Assembly: GCA_002118135.1 (NCBI GenBank)
Contig: BDIU01000192.1
Span: 372,001-436,000, forward strand
Direction of reading: 5' to 3'
Source of the DNA: Trebouxia sp. TZW2008
Lineage: Eukaryota > Chlorophyta > Trebouxiophyceae > Trebouxiales > Trebouxiaceae
DNA: 64,000 nucleotides
Part shown: one piece after another, positions 12,101 to 22,914 of the stretch
How positions within the stretch are numbered: the first letter of the stretch is position 1
Layout: each line of letters starts with the position of its first letter
Position numbers and translations under genes: made by a program
The notes under the pieces: model-generated
What the model was told of the DNA's origin: nothing
Database searches by the model: none
Seen by the model: only the letters and a program-made list of their open reading frames with translations

Positions 12101-14305
12101 AGCAGCTAATTTGCTGTGCATTTTCAGCAATAAAATGACCAATGACCAGATGAGCTCAACCTTACATCAACCATGCGCATAGCCAGAGATCCCATACCAA
12201 CACCTCGTTGCAATAGTGTATGACAGATTGATAGCCTAGGAAAGCTTAAGGCGCTCATTGACACATAGTGCATTACCCCTTTCCTTACAATGTGGCCATG
12301 ACGGAGTAGGCATGCCAAGCATTCTGATTGCAGATTACTACCCAGACGTTGACCACTCAGGCCAGATTACTGACTCTGAAGAGCCAACAGGCGCCAGCTA
12401 AACTTTTGTCCACAAAGTACAAATTTCGTGCTAGGGATAGTTCCTTGCCACACTTCATGAATGTCAAATTGTGACCTGTAGCCACATCTGTGGACGTGAA
12501 GCAACAAACGCACAAGAGGATACGGCTGCAGTCAGACCATAGCTACAGCGGTCGATCTTGTAATGCTGCAAGAGCTTGCTACTGACTACAAATTCAGTAG
12601 TAACTGAATTCAGTTACTCATCATAACATGCATCATCATTACTGATACTTAGCTGGCAACACACTGCAGGCTATCAAACTGTTCCTAAAGATTGACTGTG
12701 TTATCTCAGCATGACTACCAAAGGAACACTGCCAGGTAAAATATTTGCTCTTTTGAAGGCTTGTGCTGGGCTTTGCCTATGCATACATGAAGCTTGGGCC
12801 TCTGAATGACAAGGCAAACATGACTGACACTCAGCGCTTCATTCTTTTCCAACACTTTTGAGAAGTTTCACAAAAGAGCGAACACCTGACCCCATAGTGA
12901 AAGCCCACAATGCTAGTGCTGACACAACCAAGAGCGCTTCACCAACATCCTTGCTTGTCTTGTGCGGTGAGCGAGTCACACGTGCAATTGGATGATTGCC
13001 AGACGTAGGAGCTCTCACTGCATTGTTGCGACAGGAACGAGGGACTCTCCAAATACCTGCACGAAACGCACCCATCATGATCATTGCTTTACTGAATCAT
13101 TGCGAGTCACACATTAGTCAACTTGCAACTGTCATAAAGTGGTCAAGCTGTATGCAAGCATGTAAGAAAGACCTCAGCTGTAGCTTGCAAACAGAAGCTG
13201 GTTTTAAGGTCAAATTCAAACTCAGGCTGCCAGGTGTTGCTTGATGCTCAGCACTCGTGGTCAGCAAGTCACAGCGCAGCTACAACTCAGGCTCATGATT
13301 TCAACAAATGCAGCAGCGTCAGCAGTAGCGACTGGAATATCTATGATCTGTTCAAAATTGTGCGGCACATGCATCAGCTTAGGTGTGAGTGATAGATACT
13401 ATCATGCCAAGTGACCTTTGAGTCTCAAACAGAAGCTTGGTCAAATCATAGAAGGCAAAAACATCACCGCTTCTCCTTTCGTGGGCGCCTTACAGCTTGG
13501 TAGTGTTGGCCGCTGCCGCCGCCTGTGAGGCATGCAAAACCAGGTGAAGTTTGATCTGAGATGCATGCAAATGCTATACTTTGGCTCAAACATGTTATTT
13601 TGGCAGCATAAGCATCTGCAGAGGGGTGTGTCACAGTTGCCAGTGTGTACAAGATGCAGTGCATACTGCATTACATACAACAGGACGTCAGCCCTGCTTG
13701 CAGGTTGCTATATTCTTGGCTTAGAGATGCAAATCACGCCACACAACTTGTCAAGCAACAGGCAAAGTGCTGTGCATAGTGAGGAATTTGACCTGTGATT
13801 CTGCCTCTTGCGCCGGAGCAGAACGCCAGCCAGATGAAGCCCGATCAGCATGACCGGTACCACGACAGGCAGGTGCAAGTTTCTGATGTGTTCAAGCCAT
13901 CTGCACTCAGGCTGTCCCTTATGTTGACGCCGTTCGTCAAACAGATCTGCAAACAGGACGCTGTTAAGGACAACTTGTACGACAATGACAATCCAATCAC
14001 TTAGACAGGTTGAGCTGCATCGGTACCTTTGGTGACTACATCTTGCGTTAGGGACTGTGAGCCGCGCAAGAGCTCAGAAAGGGTCATGCAGGCTCGCTGG
14101 CGTCGTTGAGCGTAAAGTTGCACCGGCGCTTTCCATTGCAAAAGCCTTTTGCATGTTCCGCATCTGAAGCAGCTGACAGTTCCCAGAAATTGGTCCCACT
14201 GTTAGCACAGAGCGTTGTCACCTCGAAGCGACCAAAGTCCTGCAGGCTGCTCCGAGACCATATCGGGTTTTGTGAAACGCTTGATTGGGAATTTGCAGGC
14301 TGCAA
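770..14305 (-). CDS. Multi-pass membrane protein with C-terminal class 3 lipase domain (diacylglycerol lipase-like), many exons
   Basis: Probably a membrane-anchored acylglycerol or phospholipid lipase. The C-terminal exons are clear: 4366-4254 (motif VAFRGTAS), about 3460-3274 (PLVHGGFMKSW, ending VYVTG), 2598-2411 (HSLGGALATLAAY, then FGAPRTGN, ending INDQ), about 1280-1145 (DVVTRGGKFFFLYKRPG) and about 928-770 (DHHFLSSY, then stop). Spliced, these give the GHSLGG nucleophile elbow, the Asp after INDQ and a late His, the lipase_3 triad. Upstream exons at about 6456-6270, 6975-6892, 7577-7430, 8684-8430, 9560, 9815, 10543-10370, 10650, 10890-10680, 11030, 11475-11120, 11791-11655, 13084-12839 and 14030-13800 encode hydrophobic segments and Cys/Asn-rich loops, so the N-terminal half is polytopic. 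The first exon and start codon are unresolved; an ATG frame near 14,630 is one candidate. The segment above 11.1 kb could be a separate membrane protein gene. Several exon ends are echoed in the introns. Confidence 0.75.
1886..1990 (+). mobile_element. SINE-like element, degenerate copy (F)
   Basis: This copy shares the family core: CTCAGAACAAGCC, a GC-rich stretch, and CCACACACACC before the tail. An inverted piece of the core (CTTGTCTGGCTTGCCACAC) lies just upstream. It is the most diverged copy, no target duplication is obvious, and it sits in a lipase intron. Confidence 0.45.
3050..3160. repeat. Hexanucleotide microsatellite (CAGTAA)n and variants
   Basis: The unit AACAGT is repeated about a dozen times with AACAGG interruptions. 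It lies in the lipase intron between the exons ending at 3274 and starting at 2598. Its apparent long open frames are repeat artefacts. Confidence 0.9.
3512..4011 (+). mobile_element. SINE-like element with about 380-bp microsatellite tail (A)
   Basis: The body runs from GTTGTCTTGTCTGACTTTC through the core GAACAAGCCGGCCTGGCGAG and GCCACACCCACCTAGC to about 3636. It ends in a long TTACTA/TTACTG/TTATTA simple-repeat tail. The 11-bp sequence TTTGACAGCCT occurs immediately before it (3501-3511) and immediately after the tail (4012-4022), which is a perfect target-site duplication. Inserted in a lipase intron. Confidence 0.8.
4650..4810 (+). mobile_element. MITE copy M5, degenerate
   Basis: It begins CAGTATAGTGACT and shares interior blocks with the other copies (TTGTCCTTA, TCAGAGGTACCACTGCAG, CCAATTGCATTGTC, ATGTCCTTATATTAAGTGTC). 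It lies in a lipase intron, next to an inverted second copy. Confidence 0.6.
4929..5107 (-). mobile_element. MITE copy M4, inverted
   Basis: On the minus strand it starts CAGTAAATTGCC and contains AATGTCCTTACATAAC, ACTCAGAGGCACCACTGC and GTTTCCTTACATTGCGTGTC. It ends GTCAGAATTTACT, so its ends are complementary. Same family as the copies at 29.5, 40.5 and 54.0 kb. Confidence 0.65.
5840..5990 (+). mobile_element. SINE-like element (B)
   Basis: The body includes TCTTGTCTGA, the core AGCAAGCTGGCCTGGCAAG, and CACCCACACTTAGCACTTG, and ends in a short (ATT)n tail. Near-identical flanks TTGCAAGGGTTG (5828-5839) and TTGCAAGGTTGG (5991-6002) look like a target-site duplication of about 12 bp. Confidence 0.75.
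6020..6268 (-). repeat. Two decayed copies of a lipase exon 3' end and donor
   Basis: The real minus-strand exon ends near 6270 with codons for VYDYKR and a GTGAGT-type donor. Downstream in the intron two further copies follow at a period of about 108 bp (anchors GTCCTG at 6029, 6137 and 6245). They are recognisable as HTLYCRCLSYDHK and HMLYCSCLLYDCK. Their donor sites are altered, so they are probably intronic remnants rather than used exons. Confidence 0.7.
6595..6840 (-). repeat. Array of donor-site copies, period about 80 bp, in lipase intron
   Basis: The true donor (minus) is at 6891-6886, after codons for EEAAALR. Three downstream copies centred near 6809, 6728 and 6648 retain the exon-end/donor context followed by AAGGCACAG, decaying from TGGGTAAGTG to TAGGTAACTA. 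This is a local tandem duplication of a 5' splice-site region. Confidence 0.75.
7196..7246. repeat. Microsatellite (GACGAT/GACAAT)n
   Basis: Imperfect ATGACG/ATGACA hexamers lie in a lipase intron. Confidence 0.85.
8002..8121. repeat. Pentanucleotide repeat (GCTGT)n grading from (GCCGT)n
   Basis: The left part is CGTGC/CCGTG units and the right part a nearly pure TGTGC run. A C-to-T difference separates the two blocks. It lies in a lipase intron; the open frames rich in CAVLC or AQHST are artefacts. Confidence 0.95.
8253..8399 (+). mobile_element. SINE-like element (C) with 13-bp target-site duplication
   Basis: The body runs from ATCTAAAGTGTCCTGTCTGA through CCAGAACAAGCCGGCCTGG and CACACACACCTAGCACC and ends in an AT-rich TAGTATTGTAATTG tail. 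TCACAGCATTGCA occurs at 8240-8252 and again at 8400-8412, directly flanking the element. Confidence 0.8.
8849..9160 (+). mobile_element. SINE-like element (D) with compound microsatellite tail
   Basis: The core ACAAGCCAGCCTGGCAAAAC and CCACACACACCTAGCACTC are followed by about 220 bp of successive (ATT)n, (ATC)n and (GTTGGT)n blocks. The 5' part seems truncated and no clear target duplication is visible. Confidence 0.65.
9583..9677 (-). mobile_element. Short SINE-like element (E) with perfect 18-bp target-site duplication
   Basis: On the minus strand it reads GAACAAGCCAGCCTGGCGAG, then GCACACACCTAGCACTCG, and ends in an (ATT)n-like tail. GATGTCTGCCTGCTCTGC flanks it at 9565-9582 and 9678-9695. 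Body, simple-repeat 3' end and long target duplication fit target-primed reverse transcription. Confidence 0.85.
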
Positions 14306-14309
14306 ACGT

Positions 14310-14990
14310 TTTTAACGCTGATTGGCTGTGACCCTCCTTGGTAAGAACTTTGAAATTGCAAGCTAGCTTAGATTGCAGTCATCTCAAGATCCCTACAGTC
14401 ATGCGGAAGACGGCTAGTAGTACACACTGTCAGCCTTGTTTAGAGTCTCGGACCACTGGATTGCAGCACCGCATTGTTCACGCATAAATCAGCAAGCAAG
14501 CTCGTCTGAGTAACGTTTGACCACCACAATGCAGTTTTGTGTTGTAAGGGAGAGTCGACTGATTTGGTGCATCGAAACATGAATCAGTCATGTGTGACAT
14601 GCATTGGATGTAGTCAACACTGTCCATGATGTCTGCGCTTTCTCTTCAATCAGGATGCTGCCAGCGCGAATGACGCAATTCATCGGGTTTCCTGCTCTGT
14701 TGCAGGAGCAGCACGCAGCACTTTGTCACTGCATGCATGTTGCAATATTATGCTAACCACTAACTTGTTGACTGTTTCAGTGAGCTGGGATGGAATTTAC
14801 TACTCAAGCATGTGTGTGGAAATACGCTTGGGTCACGCCAATGCCCAGCCTGCTCTGTTCACGCAGGCTCTTACGATGATGCCTGGTGGAGCAACTCATT
14901 TCCTTTGTTCTATGCTCTTCATAAAACGATGGGACTGTGCATAGCCTGGATGTAGGGTTGGTCGCTGAGCTTTGTGCCTATACGCTTTTA
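14310..14990. other. Gap between U1C 3' end and the lipase N-terminal exons
   Basis: No supported gene is seen. On the minus strand an ATG-started open frame near 14,630-14,490 (beginning MDSVDYIQC) could be a first lipase exon, but no matching splice pair could be fixed. The lipase promoter is expected here because both neighbours read leftward. Confidence 0.4.
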
Positions 14991-17444
14991 TTATTGCGCT
15001 GGGACTGCGTAGCCTTGAGAGGGGCCCAGCTGCTGTGGAGGGGGCTGCCCCTGGGGCATGCCCTGGGGGTGGCCTTGGGTTGGCTGTTGACCCCCTGGCA
15101 TAGGGAAGGGGGGGCGGGCACCTGGCGGGGGTAAACCTGTATGAACAGACAGAATTTTAAGTACTCCTGTTTGAAGTTGTTCACAATGGATAATGCGGCA
15201 GACTCTGATGTGACCCAAATGGGGGTCATTTGAAACAGTTGGGGCTGCATTGGATGCAAGAGGGAAGCTGAGCATCAGAGAGAGTTTGAAGCTGTGTCAT
15301 AAGACGTAAACTTGATCCACCTCAGTTCAAATCTGCCCAAGAGCTACAATGCAGCATATCTTTGCTTGCACGTTCTGAGCCAATTGTGCCAATGCATTCG
15401 GTCTGCTCTGACAAACCACAGGCCTGCACAAAGACATTAGCACACAGACACAACCCTTCAGAAAAACAGATTGTCAAGCTCTCTGCTCTTTTGCAGGCAG
15501 GACAGCCCAAGCATGTAGTGCTTGCTTGGTATAGCATATACGCAGACGAAGTCATGCTGCCACCAAGTCAGGCATGGCATAACACGCCAACTATACACAT
15601 CAGACTGCCTAAACCACACATACTTTGCATTACAGCTTGTTCAGGCACCCATGGTGCAGTGCTCTTCAGGCTAACAGCATGTATAGAGACTTCATCATAT
15701 GGGCAGTGCACACAGATCCAATACACAATGCTGTAGGTTTGTGTTAGGATGATGAATGCTTTAAAATGGTTGTGCTGTCACTTGGGAGCAGCCTGTAGCC
15801 AGCTGGGGGCATATACAACTTTCATAGAGGATGCTGCAAACGCATTGGATGCTGCACAAACTGGGCATTTGCTTGCAACCTTGCACTCACATCTAAGCAG
15901 TCTTTGTTCAGCAGACGTGTGAGCGTGGTGCATGATGCCGCTCAAAAGTGGGCACTTGCTTTGAAACAGTCTTTGTTCACAATCACAAGACCTATACAGA
16001 AGCTCTGTAGGAAAATGCATAATGCATTTGCAGACTTGGTTCACCAAGCTGCAAACATGATGAACAAAAACAGGCACAATAACTACTTTGCAGCTGTCTA
16101 AAGCCACCAGAGGGGGTTGCGTCTTGAGCATTCCTGGTCTAGGGGGCATGCCAGGCATGGGCATGGTGGCCATACTCAACCGAGCAAGAGGCATTGCCAG
16201 ACCCAGCGCAATTACATATTAAGCCAAGGTTTGTGAGTGCTGCAGAATGAGAACACTTACTTTGGGGCGGTCTAAAGCCACCTGGAGGGGGTTGCATCTG
16301 GGGCATTCCTGGTCTAGGGGGCATGCCAGGCATGGGCATCCCTGGAGGGGGCATCCCCATGCCAGGAGGGGGCATTCCCAGACCAGGAGGTGGCATTTGC
16401 CCAGGACCCATGGGGCGGGGCATCATTATGGGGGCCATTCCTGGCGGGCCCTGCAATTTGTCCAAGCACTTACTCACAGGAGTCTATATTTGGGGCAAAG
16501 GAGCATCTGTTGATTTGACAATGGTATGGAGGACATTCCCAACAAGGGTGTCCCCAGGGCATGGCCCCTGCAACGCCCGTGGGGCGGGGCATCATCATGG
16601 GGGGCCATACCTAGGGGGCCATGGACGCCAGCAAGTCATGATGTGAAATACTTGGTAGCTTTGGGACAACAGTGCCTGTAAGATTTTGATGCCACTTGTT
16701 GTGCGTACAAGATTTTGAGCTGCAGTAAAAGTAAGCCTGCATTTCTGAACATCTGAGGTAGTGTGCAACTAAGAGCATCGCAGTTACGGCTGAATGCATG
16801 CAACCAGCAGACATGCTGCTGAGCCCTTGCGAAAGCCGGTGTACTGTCTCATGTGCTTTACATGCAGGGATGATACAAGTCACAATTGGTGCAGGAGGCT
16901 TTTGAGACATGCATGTTTAGAGGTCGCATCTGCCTGTTACATTTGGTCAGCATGGTCTGGCGCATTGGCTGATCCACGAAGGAGATGGCTAACTCTCTGA
17001 AATAAACACCGAGGATACATGCTAGTGATGTTGTAAATCAAGTCCCTAAGGTGTATACCTGCAGCCCTTGTCTCGACTTCATCTCAAACTCCATGATTTT
17101 GGAGTCAATCAGGCTCTGTGTTTGCGCTTCCTCAAATTGCATGAAATAATTGCGCACATTTGCCTGTAGCAACAAGCCCTTGATCAGACAGGCAATGCAA
17201 TGCATGCTGGTGCAGTGCACGAGCCTCAAACAGTGAGCAAGGCACACAGAAGAGCTTTGCTGGAGGGCCCACCTTATGCTTGTAACCAGCATTGTGTTGT
17301 TTTCGTACTTGTGGCTGCGTCAACACCAGTCAGGTGAGGACAATTGCGAATGCGTTAAGCCATAGTGAAACACAGCATCTTGCATGGACTTACAGAGTCA
17401 TGGGTCAGATAAGTGTCGCAATAGTCGCAGTAGTATCTGGGCAT
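14991..17444 (-). CDS. SNRPC: U1 small nuclear ribonucleoprotein C (U1C)
   Basis: Spliceosomal U1 snRNP subunit that helps 5' splice-site recognition in the nucleus. Five exons join in frame: 17444-17394, 17314-17273, 17163-17059, 16450-16261 and 15136-14991 (177 residues). Residues 1-31 hold the U1-type C2H2 zinc finger: [17 protein letters not shown], then [14 protein letters not shown], with Cys6, Cys9, His24 and His30. A helix follows ([16 protein letters not shown], residues 35-50). The tail is Pro/Met/Gly-rich with repeated PPPGM units and ends GYAVPAQ. Length and order match the family (about 160-200 residues). The introns contain decayed copies of the Pro-rich exon. The gene diverges from LC8 across 444 bp. 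Confidence 0.95.
16098..16170 (-). repeat. Decayed copy of the U1C Pro-rich exon 3' end
   Basis: It copies the last 65-70 bp of exon 4 (minus), reading [16 protein letters not shown] where the exon has [16 protein letters not shown]. Small changes shift the frame, and the donor is AAAGTAGTTA instead of AAAGTAAGTG. Another partial copy of the exon 5' part lies at about 16,530-16,620. Confidence 0.75.
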
Positions 17445-17888
17445 GGCTGCCCCTGCCAACGGTAGGGGTGTGGGGAGCGGGCAAAGGCAGCAGCTCGGTG
17501 ACAAAGCTATCTCAAGGGTGTGGGCGTGCACTGTGTGGTGAATGCGCGATGTGCCGACAGGCTGCACAACAACGTTTCCCAGAGATCACGTCTTTCTGCA
17601 CAGCGCTGGCGGAGACTTCTCAGGTGAAGCAACGCCCCGTAATAGAGCTTTGACACGAAGGCGCTGCAACAGATAGCTCCGCAAGGATCGACAAATGTGC
17701 TGAAGTCTCCTAGCAATGCCTTGCGCTTGTTGCTGCGACCCTGGAATTTATGTATTTGCGTTCTGAATATGGCTGCTTAAATTATGAACGAAATTTGGGC
17801 TGGCAAGCGGGCTCTGTCCTGATCGCCCTTCTCTCTTGCGCCTGCATCTAGCTCGCCCGTCGACATCGGTAGCTGAGGCACAGGCACC
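17445..17888. promoter_or_regulatory. Shared upstream region of U1C and LC8
   Basis: These 444 bp separate the two divergent start codons and must hold both promoters. No confident TATA box or other named element was seen. Confidence 0.6.
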
Positions 17889-18495
<607 letters not shown>

Positions 18496-18889
18496 GCAAC
18501 AGCACTGCTGTCTCACAGCCAAGGCAGAAGTAGCATGCTCATCAACAAGCCACACAAATCGAATGAGTCCTTGATAGCCTTGACAGAACAGAGTATAGAG
18601 AAAGCACATTCAGCACTCTGCAACGAGATGATGCAGTCCTTCCATATAGCCATGTCAAATTTAGGCTGTACACAATACATCAGTTGTGAAGCTCGAGTCT
18701 TCATAGCATGAGTGGCTGCCTCTCAGGAGCACCAGTTGTGCCTTGTAACAACATCCTTGCTCCTGATCTTTGAGTCCTCAATGCACTGTATGTTCGAGCA
18801 TGCACAGCAGAGTGATGAAGTGAGCTGTTGTTCAGCATATGAAGGACTGTGTTGTCTAAGCATTGCGCCGTCATTGTGCATCCAAAGCA

Positions 18890-18975
18890 TTGTGCTGTTG
18901 TGGCCCTGTGCTGTCATGGCCCTGTGCTGTCATGGCCCTGTGCTGTCATGGCCCTGTGTTGTCATGGCGCAATGA
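18890..18975. repeat. Short tandem repeat, unit about 16 bp (GTGCTGTCATGGCCCT)
   Basis: Four to five near-perfect units lie between the convergent LC8 and MIA40 genes. Related CATTGTGCTGT motifs are scattered from 18,860 to 19,170. Confidence 0.9.
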
Positions 18976-19510
18976 AAGCACTGCGCTGGCCAGGCATTGG
19001 ACCCACATTGAGCTTCTAGAGCACTGTGCTGTCTCAGCATTTCGCTGGTGTTCAGTATATAATCCACTGTTCTGTTCAGGCATTGTGCTGTTGCTCAGCA
19101 TACAAAGCAGCAGGTACAATGCTGTCATTGAGCACGTGAAATACTGTGCTGTTTGTGCATTGTGCTGATGCTGAATAGGCAGCAAAGCAGCTTCAGGTGG
19201 CTGTTGATGTGCTGTAGCAGAGCAGGCAGCTGATCCATGTTTGTCATAGCTGTTTGATTTGCTGCCAAACATTGCCTGACAGCACTGCTGCATGGCGTTG
19301 TCATGAGCGTAAACATGTCAGAACGCAGTAGTGAATTACTTGCATGCGCTGTTGACTTTGCATATAACAGCATGCTCTAAGCTAAGGCTGGGCCAATATG
19401 AAATACGGAATCCTGCCTGACAGCATACGCACAGATCAGAAAGTCCATGGTGTCAAACACAATAAGAGCAGCGTGGATGAAACAAAGCAGGTCAGGACTA
19501 GCATTAGCTG

Positions 19511-20365
19511 TTATTGCTCATTCTTCAGCAGCCCTATAGCATCAACTTTCTGCTCTTCACTTGCGTCCTTTGCTTGTACATACTCTGCAAAGGCCTGCGG
19601 ATGCTTGACCATGCATTGCTGCATGGCCTGGAATGGCGCTATGCAATCTGAGCCCTACAGATAGCAGGCAAAGAACACTTGCGCAGATAGAACTTGCACA
19701 AGGCTTGTGCTTAGCGCTTATAAACCCAACTACGGAAGGCTTGTGAGGGATCTGCTGGGAAATGAAAGTCTGCTGTCTACAGCTTGCTAGTCACAACGCA
19801 AACATAAGTTTGACGGCAACTTTATGCAAGGCTTTAAGTGCGCACTGCAGCCATCTGCTCAATGCCTCATGAAACCTTCTCAGCCCCACAGGTAAAAGAC
19901 AAATGCTTTGAACCTTTGAGGCTGAACAAAAGCTTGTACAAGGCATGAGCCAACGCCAACTCTGTAACATGATTTCCATGAAGGCTCATTTGCAGTTTGA
20001 CACATATTGGGGCTGCGGACTTGCACGGCATTTGTCATGCACTGGTGCAAATGACCCGTGCTGAAAAGCAATTCGCATGCACTAGCTTGCATACCTTTCA
20101 AGGTGCTTTGCTTTTAAGAAAGCAAAACAAGTCTTGAATGCATTGGGTTACATACCTTTTCAGACGCCTGGCTTTTGAGGAAACAGGAAAAGGCTGCAAC
20201 GAATGACCGTCCACATGGCCCTTCTTTCAGGTCATCTAAGCAGGGACAAGCAAGGGCTTCTTCCACTTTCTGATTTAGCTCCTGCACAGCCCAACCCATT
20301 TCATTCAACCAATCCACCTGTTCCTGTTCCACTTCAATCGTCCGAAATGTGGCATTTGCAGTCAT
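19511..20365 (-). CDS. MIA40: Mitochondrial intermembrane space import and assembly protein MIA40 (CHCHD4)
   Basis: Oxidoreductase that introduces disulfides into small Cys-rich proteins entering the mitochondrial intermembrane space; in plants also peroxisomal. Two exons, 20365-20156 and 19654-19511, give 117 residues. The redox-active CPC motif (ALACPCLDDL) is followed by a twin CX9C pair: CGRSFVAAFSC in exon 1 and CIAPFQAMQQC in exon 2. The intron splits the CHCH domain. There is no N-terminal membrane anchor, as in animal and plant forms and unlike yeast. The exon 1 end with its donor is echoed at 20,091-20,132. It diverges from the coiled-coil gene and converges on LC8. Confidence 0.93.
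20091..20132 (-). repeat. Decayed copy of MIA40 exon 1 end and donor
   Basis: CATACCTTTCAAGGTGCTTT matches the exon end region at 20,151-20,192, donor included, about 60 bp into the intron. Confidence 0.6.
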
Positions 20366-20860
20366 TACAGGCCATCAGAACAGCACGATTTTCAGAAATC
20401 TAATGTCAGGCTGCGTGCATAATGGGCATGCTCCCGCTCGCTATGAACTTTCCGAATTCATGTTGCGTTTTTCAATGTGACATGCAGTGCGCTCAGTTGT
20501 GTATGACAGATGCAAGGCGGCCATCAGTCCCAATGCATAAGTACATGCAAAGCATCAAAGCCAACCTCAGGTGTTGTTGCCTGGCCAATATCCCTGGTAG
20601 CTTCTGCGTGCAGTCAGTGAAGTGTCAGCATGCAACAGGTGGTAGCACAAGTTACAACAGCGCCGGCTCGCACCAGCAGCAAGTGCTTCCATTTGATCGT
20701 GCTATGCGCTCAGCCAGTTCAGATATGCGAATGGTTGCAACTGTTATCCGGCGATGTCAGCTGTGCAGTGATCACTCGCCCCAAGCCGCAAGCGGGCTCG
20801 CAATATCTGTATCAGCCTGTGAGAACAAGAGACCAGGGCTTGACAGATGTGGCAGAGGGG
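20366..20860. promoter_or_regulatory. Shared upstream region of MIA40 and the coiled-coil gene
   Basis: These 495 bp lie between divergent start codons. No other gene is supported and no specific element was recognised. Confidence 0.5.
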
Positions 20861-21638
20861 ATGGCCCGCAACAGGTCGCTGGAAGCAAACAGTGGCATAA
20901 GAGAGCGTCTCCGTGCGTGTGTGCAAGGGTCCTAGCTCAATAGTCGCTCCAGACAAATCGTCGCGTTCGCACAAGCTAAGCCACTTGAGCTTCTTTGAAC
21001 AATCGCACGTTTGCCAGGTGTTGTCTGAGATCATCTGCCCTTGGGGAGCAACTTCAATGCAGCTTCTGAGCAAGCAAACAGACCAAAGTCTTGAGATCTT
21101 GGAAGCCGAGCGGGATAGGCTGCAGAACTCTTGTACACACTTGCAAAGGTCTAATTGTGAGTTGCAAGAAGCCATCAGAGATGCAGGACCCGATCAGGAG
21201 TTTCAACAGGCTATAGAGGTACCAACAGAAGCTTGATGGGCATGCAGAAGCATAAGTGAGGCAGCATGACTGCCTTTGTACAACATGTTGCAGGAAAACA
21301 TTGTAGTCTTGGCTCGGCAGCAAGCTACAATAGCAAGGCTGGATGAGGCAATACAGGAAGCAAAATGTTTGCAACCTGAACATCATAAGCTGTCTGCATC
21401 AGCTCAGGAACCATCATCGCAGTCAGCCAGAACAGCGCATGCAGATCAATTGCGCTCCACAGCAAATGCAGGGCAGCTTCCCAGCAGTTTGCAACAACCC
21501 CAAACGCAGCCATCAGCAAACACTGCTGCACAGCACCCATCGGCAATGCGGCATGATCAGTCAAACTCAGATGCAGTCATGACGGATAGAGACAACGACT
21601 CCCACAGCAATTCTAATCAGCAAAGCCTTTGGCTCTGA
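20861..21638 (+). CDS. Small coiled-coil protein, unrecognised family
   Basis: Three exons, 20861-20920, 21063-21218 and 21294-21638, join in frame to 186 residues. The start MARNRSLEANSGIRERL was chosen because its GTGCAA donor is phase 0, matching the acceptor before LLSKQTD. Residues about 20-105 are heptad-like and charged (EILEAERDRLQNSC, ELQEAIRDAG, EENIVVLARQQATIARLDEA). The C-terminal 75 residues are Gln/Ser/Asn/Ala-rich and probably disordered. There is no membrane segment or catalytic motif. The Glu-Asn-Ile-rich block looks conserved-protein-like, but I cannot name the family. Head-to-head with MIA40. Confidence 0.7.
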
Positions 21639-22914
21639 ATGAGCTTTGTCCTTGATGCGCTTTTGCAGCGCACAGCTGGTTTTACAAACTAGTTGAGGGT
21701 GCCAGACGGTGTTCAAAGTTGGGGACTGCGATGATCATTGGTCAGTCATGCTCTCAACCCCGTGAGCAGTGTGCAGTGCGCAGCATCTCGCGTGTCAGAT
21801 GCAGGTACAACGTGCAGGCAAATGCTCACCATACAAATTTTTGATCTGAAACACAGTAGTCTCTCACAGACATTCACTCCAATAAGCGCTGCTGCAGCCA
21901 ATCTTGGTTATCGGGGTCACAAGAGCATAGACAAGGCAACAGCCATGACTATGCTGTTGTATCAGGGTCCTGCAAGAAGATCTTCTCTGCCCCGCGGGCC
22001 AGCATGTTATGGTTGCGTCACAGCATATGCTGTAACAACTTCGAAAGCTTTGAGCTGCCGTGCCATTGCAATAATTTGGTGTGGGCTGCAGTTGTGCCAT
22101 ACGCAGGAGCTGTTACTCAACCTTGTCAGCTCATCATCAGTACCAAGCTCTCGTTTTGACCGGGGTCGTCAGTGAGTAGCAATGATTGCAGCTCTTGTAG
22201 AAAAGCCTGCTCGTGTTGCCAGCAAATGATTCATATCTCAAATTGTTGTCAGCAGTAGGTGAGCTGATGCAGTGTGGACTGTGAACTTTACAATCATGAA
22301 GTACAACATTACACTTGAAGATTCACAATCTACACGTAGCTTTTTCTTGACCCAATAATTACATTTTCTGCGTACAACCTGGCCCATAATCTGGGCTGAC
22401 AGGGTCGAGTTAGATGATACACTGACGTGCCCATCTTGTGCAAACCTATTTTAGTGATGTTGATAACAGACAAAGCTAGCAATGCAGTGAATGTTAGCAA
22501 TCATACACCACCAACCGAATCTTTGGTCAGTGTATTGCAAGCTACTGAAACAAAAATTCAAAGTGCAGACACATCTTCTAACAAAACTGCATAAGCCAAT
22601 GAAAGAAGATGCTCCCAGGGCAGCAGATGCCCATACAAGAGGTCATTTCAATACTGTGAGCAGGTACATGGTTGCAATGATGCCCTATAGGAACAGAAAG
22701 TACGAGATCGGTGTACATGATAGGCAATTTGAGCCATTCACTGAGCAGCATCAGATTGCACAGCACATACAACTTGCATAACAGCGAATGGGCCGCATGT
22801 GCAATAATATGATTCCACACACATGGGCTTTGTGTGCAAAATCATTCTTTCATCAAGTTTTCCCAAGAAGAGCTGCTTGCTGAGATGCAGCTCAGTGAAA
22901 GGCAAGCCATTTGC
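21639..22914. other. Intergenic, between convergent coiled-coil and ABCG genes
   Basis: No supported gene, RNA or repeat is seen. Open frames are short and unlike known proteins. The 3' untranslated regions of both genes are expected here. Confidence 0.5.
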
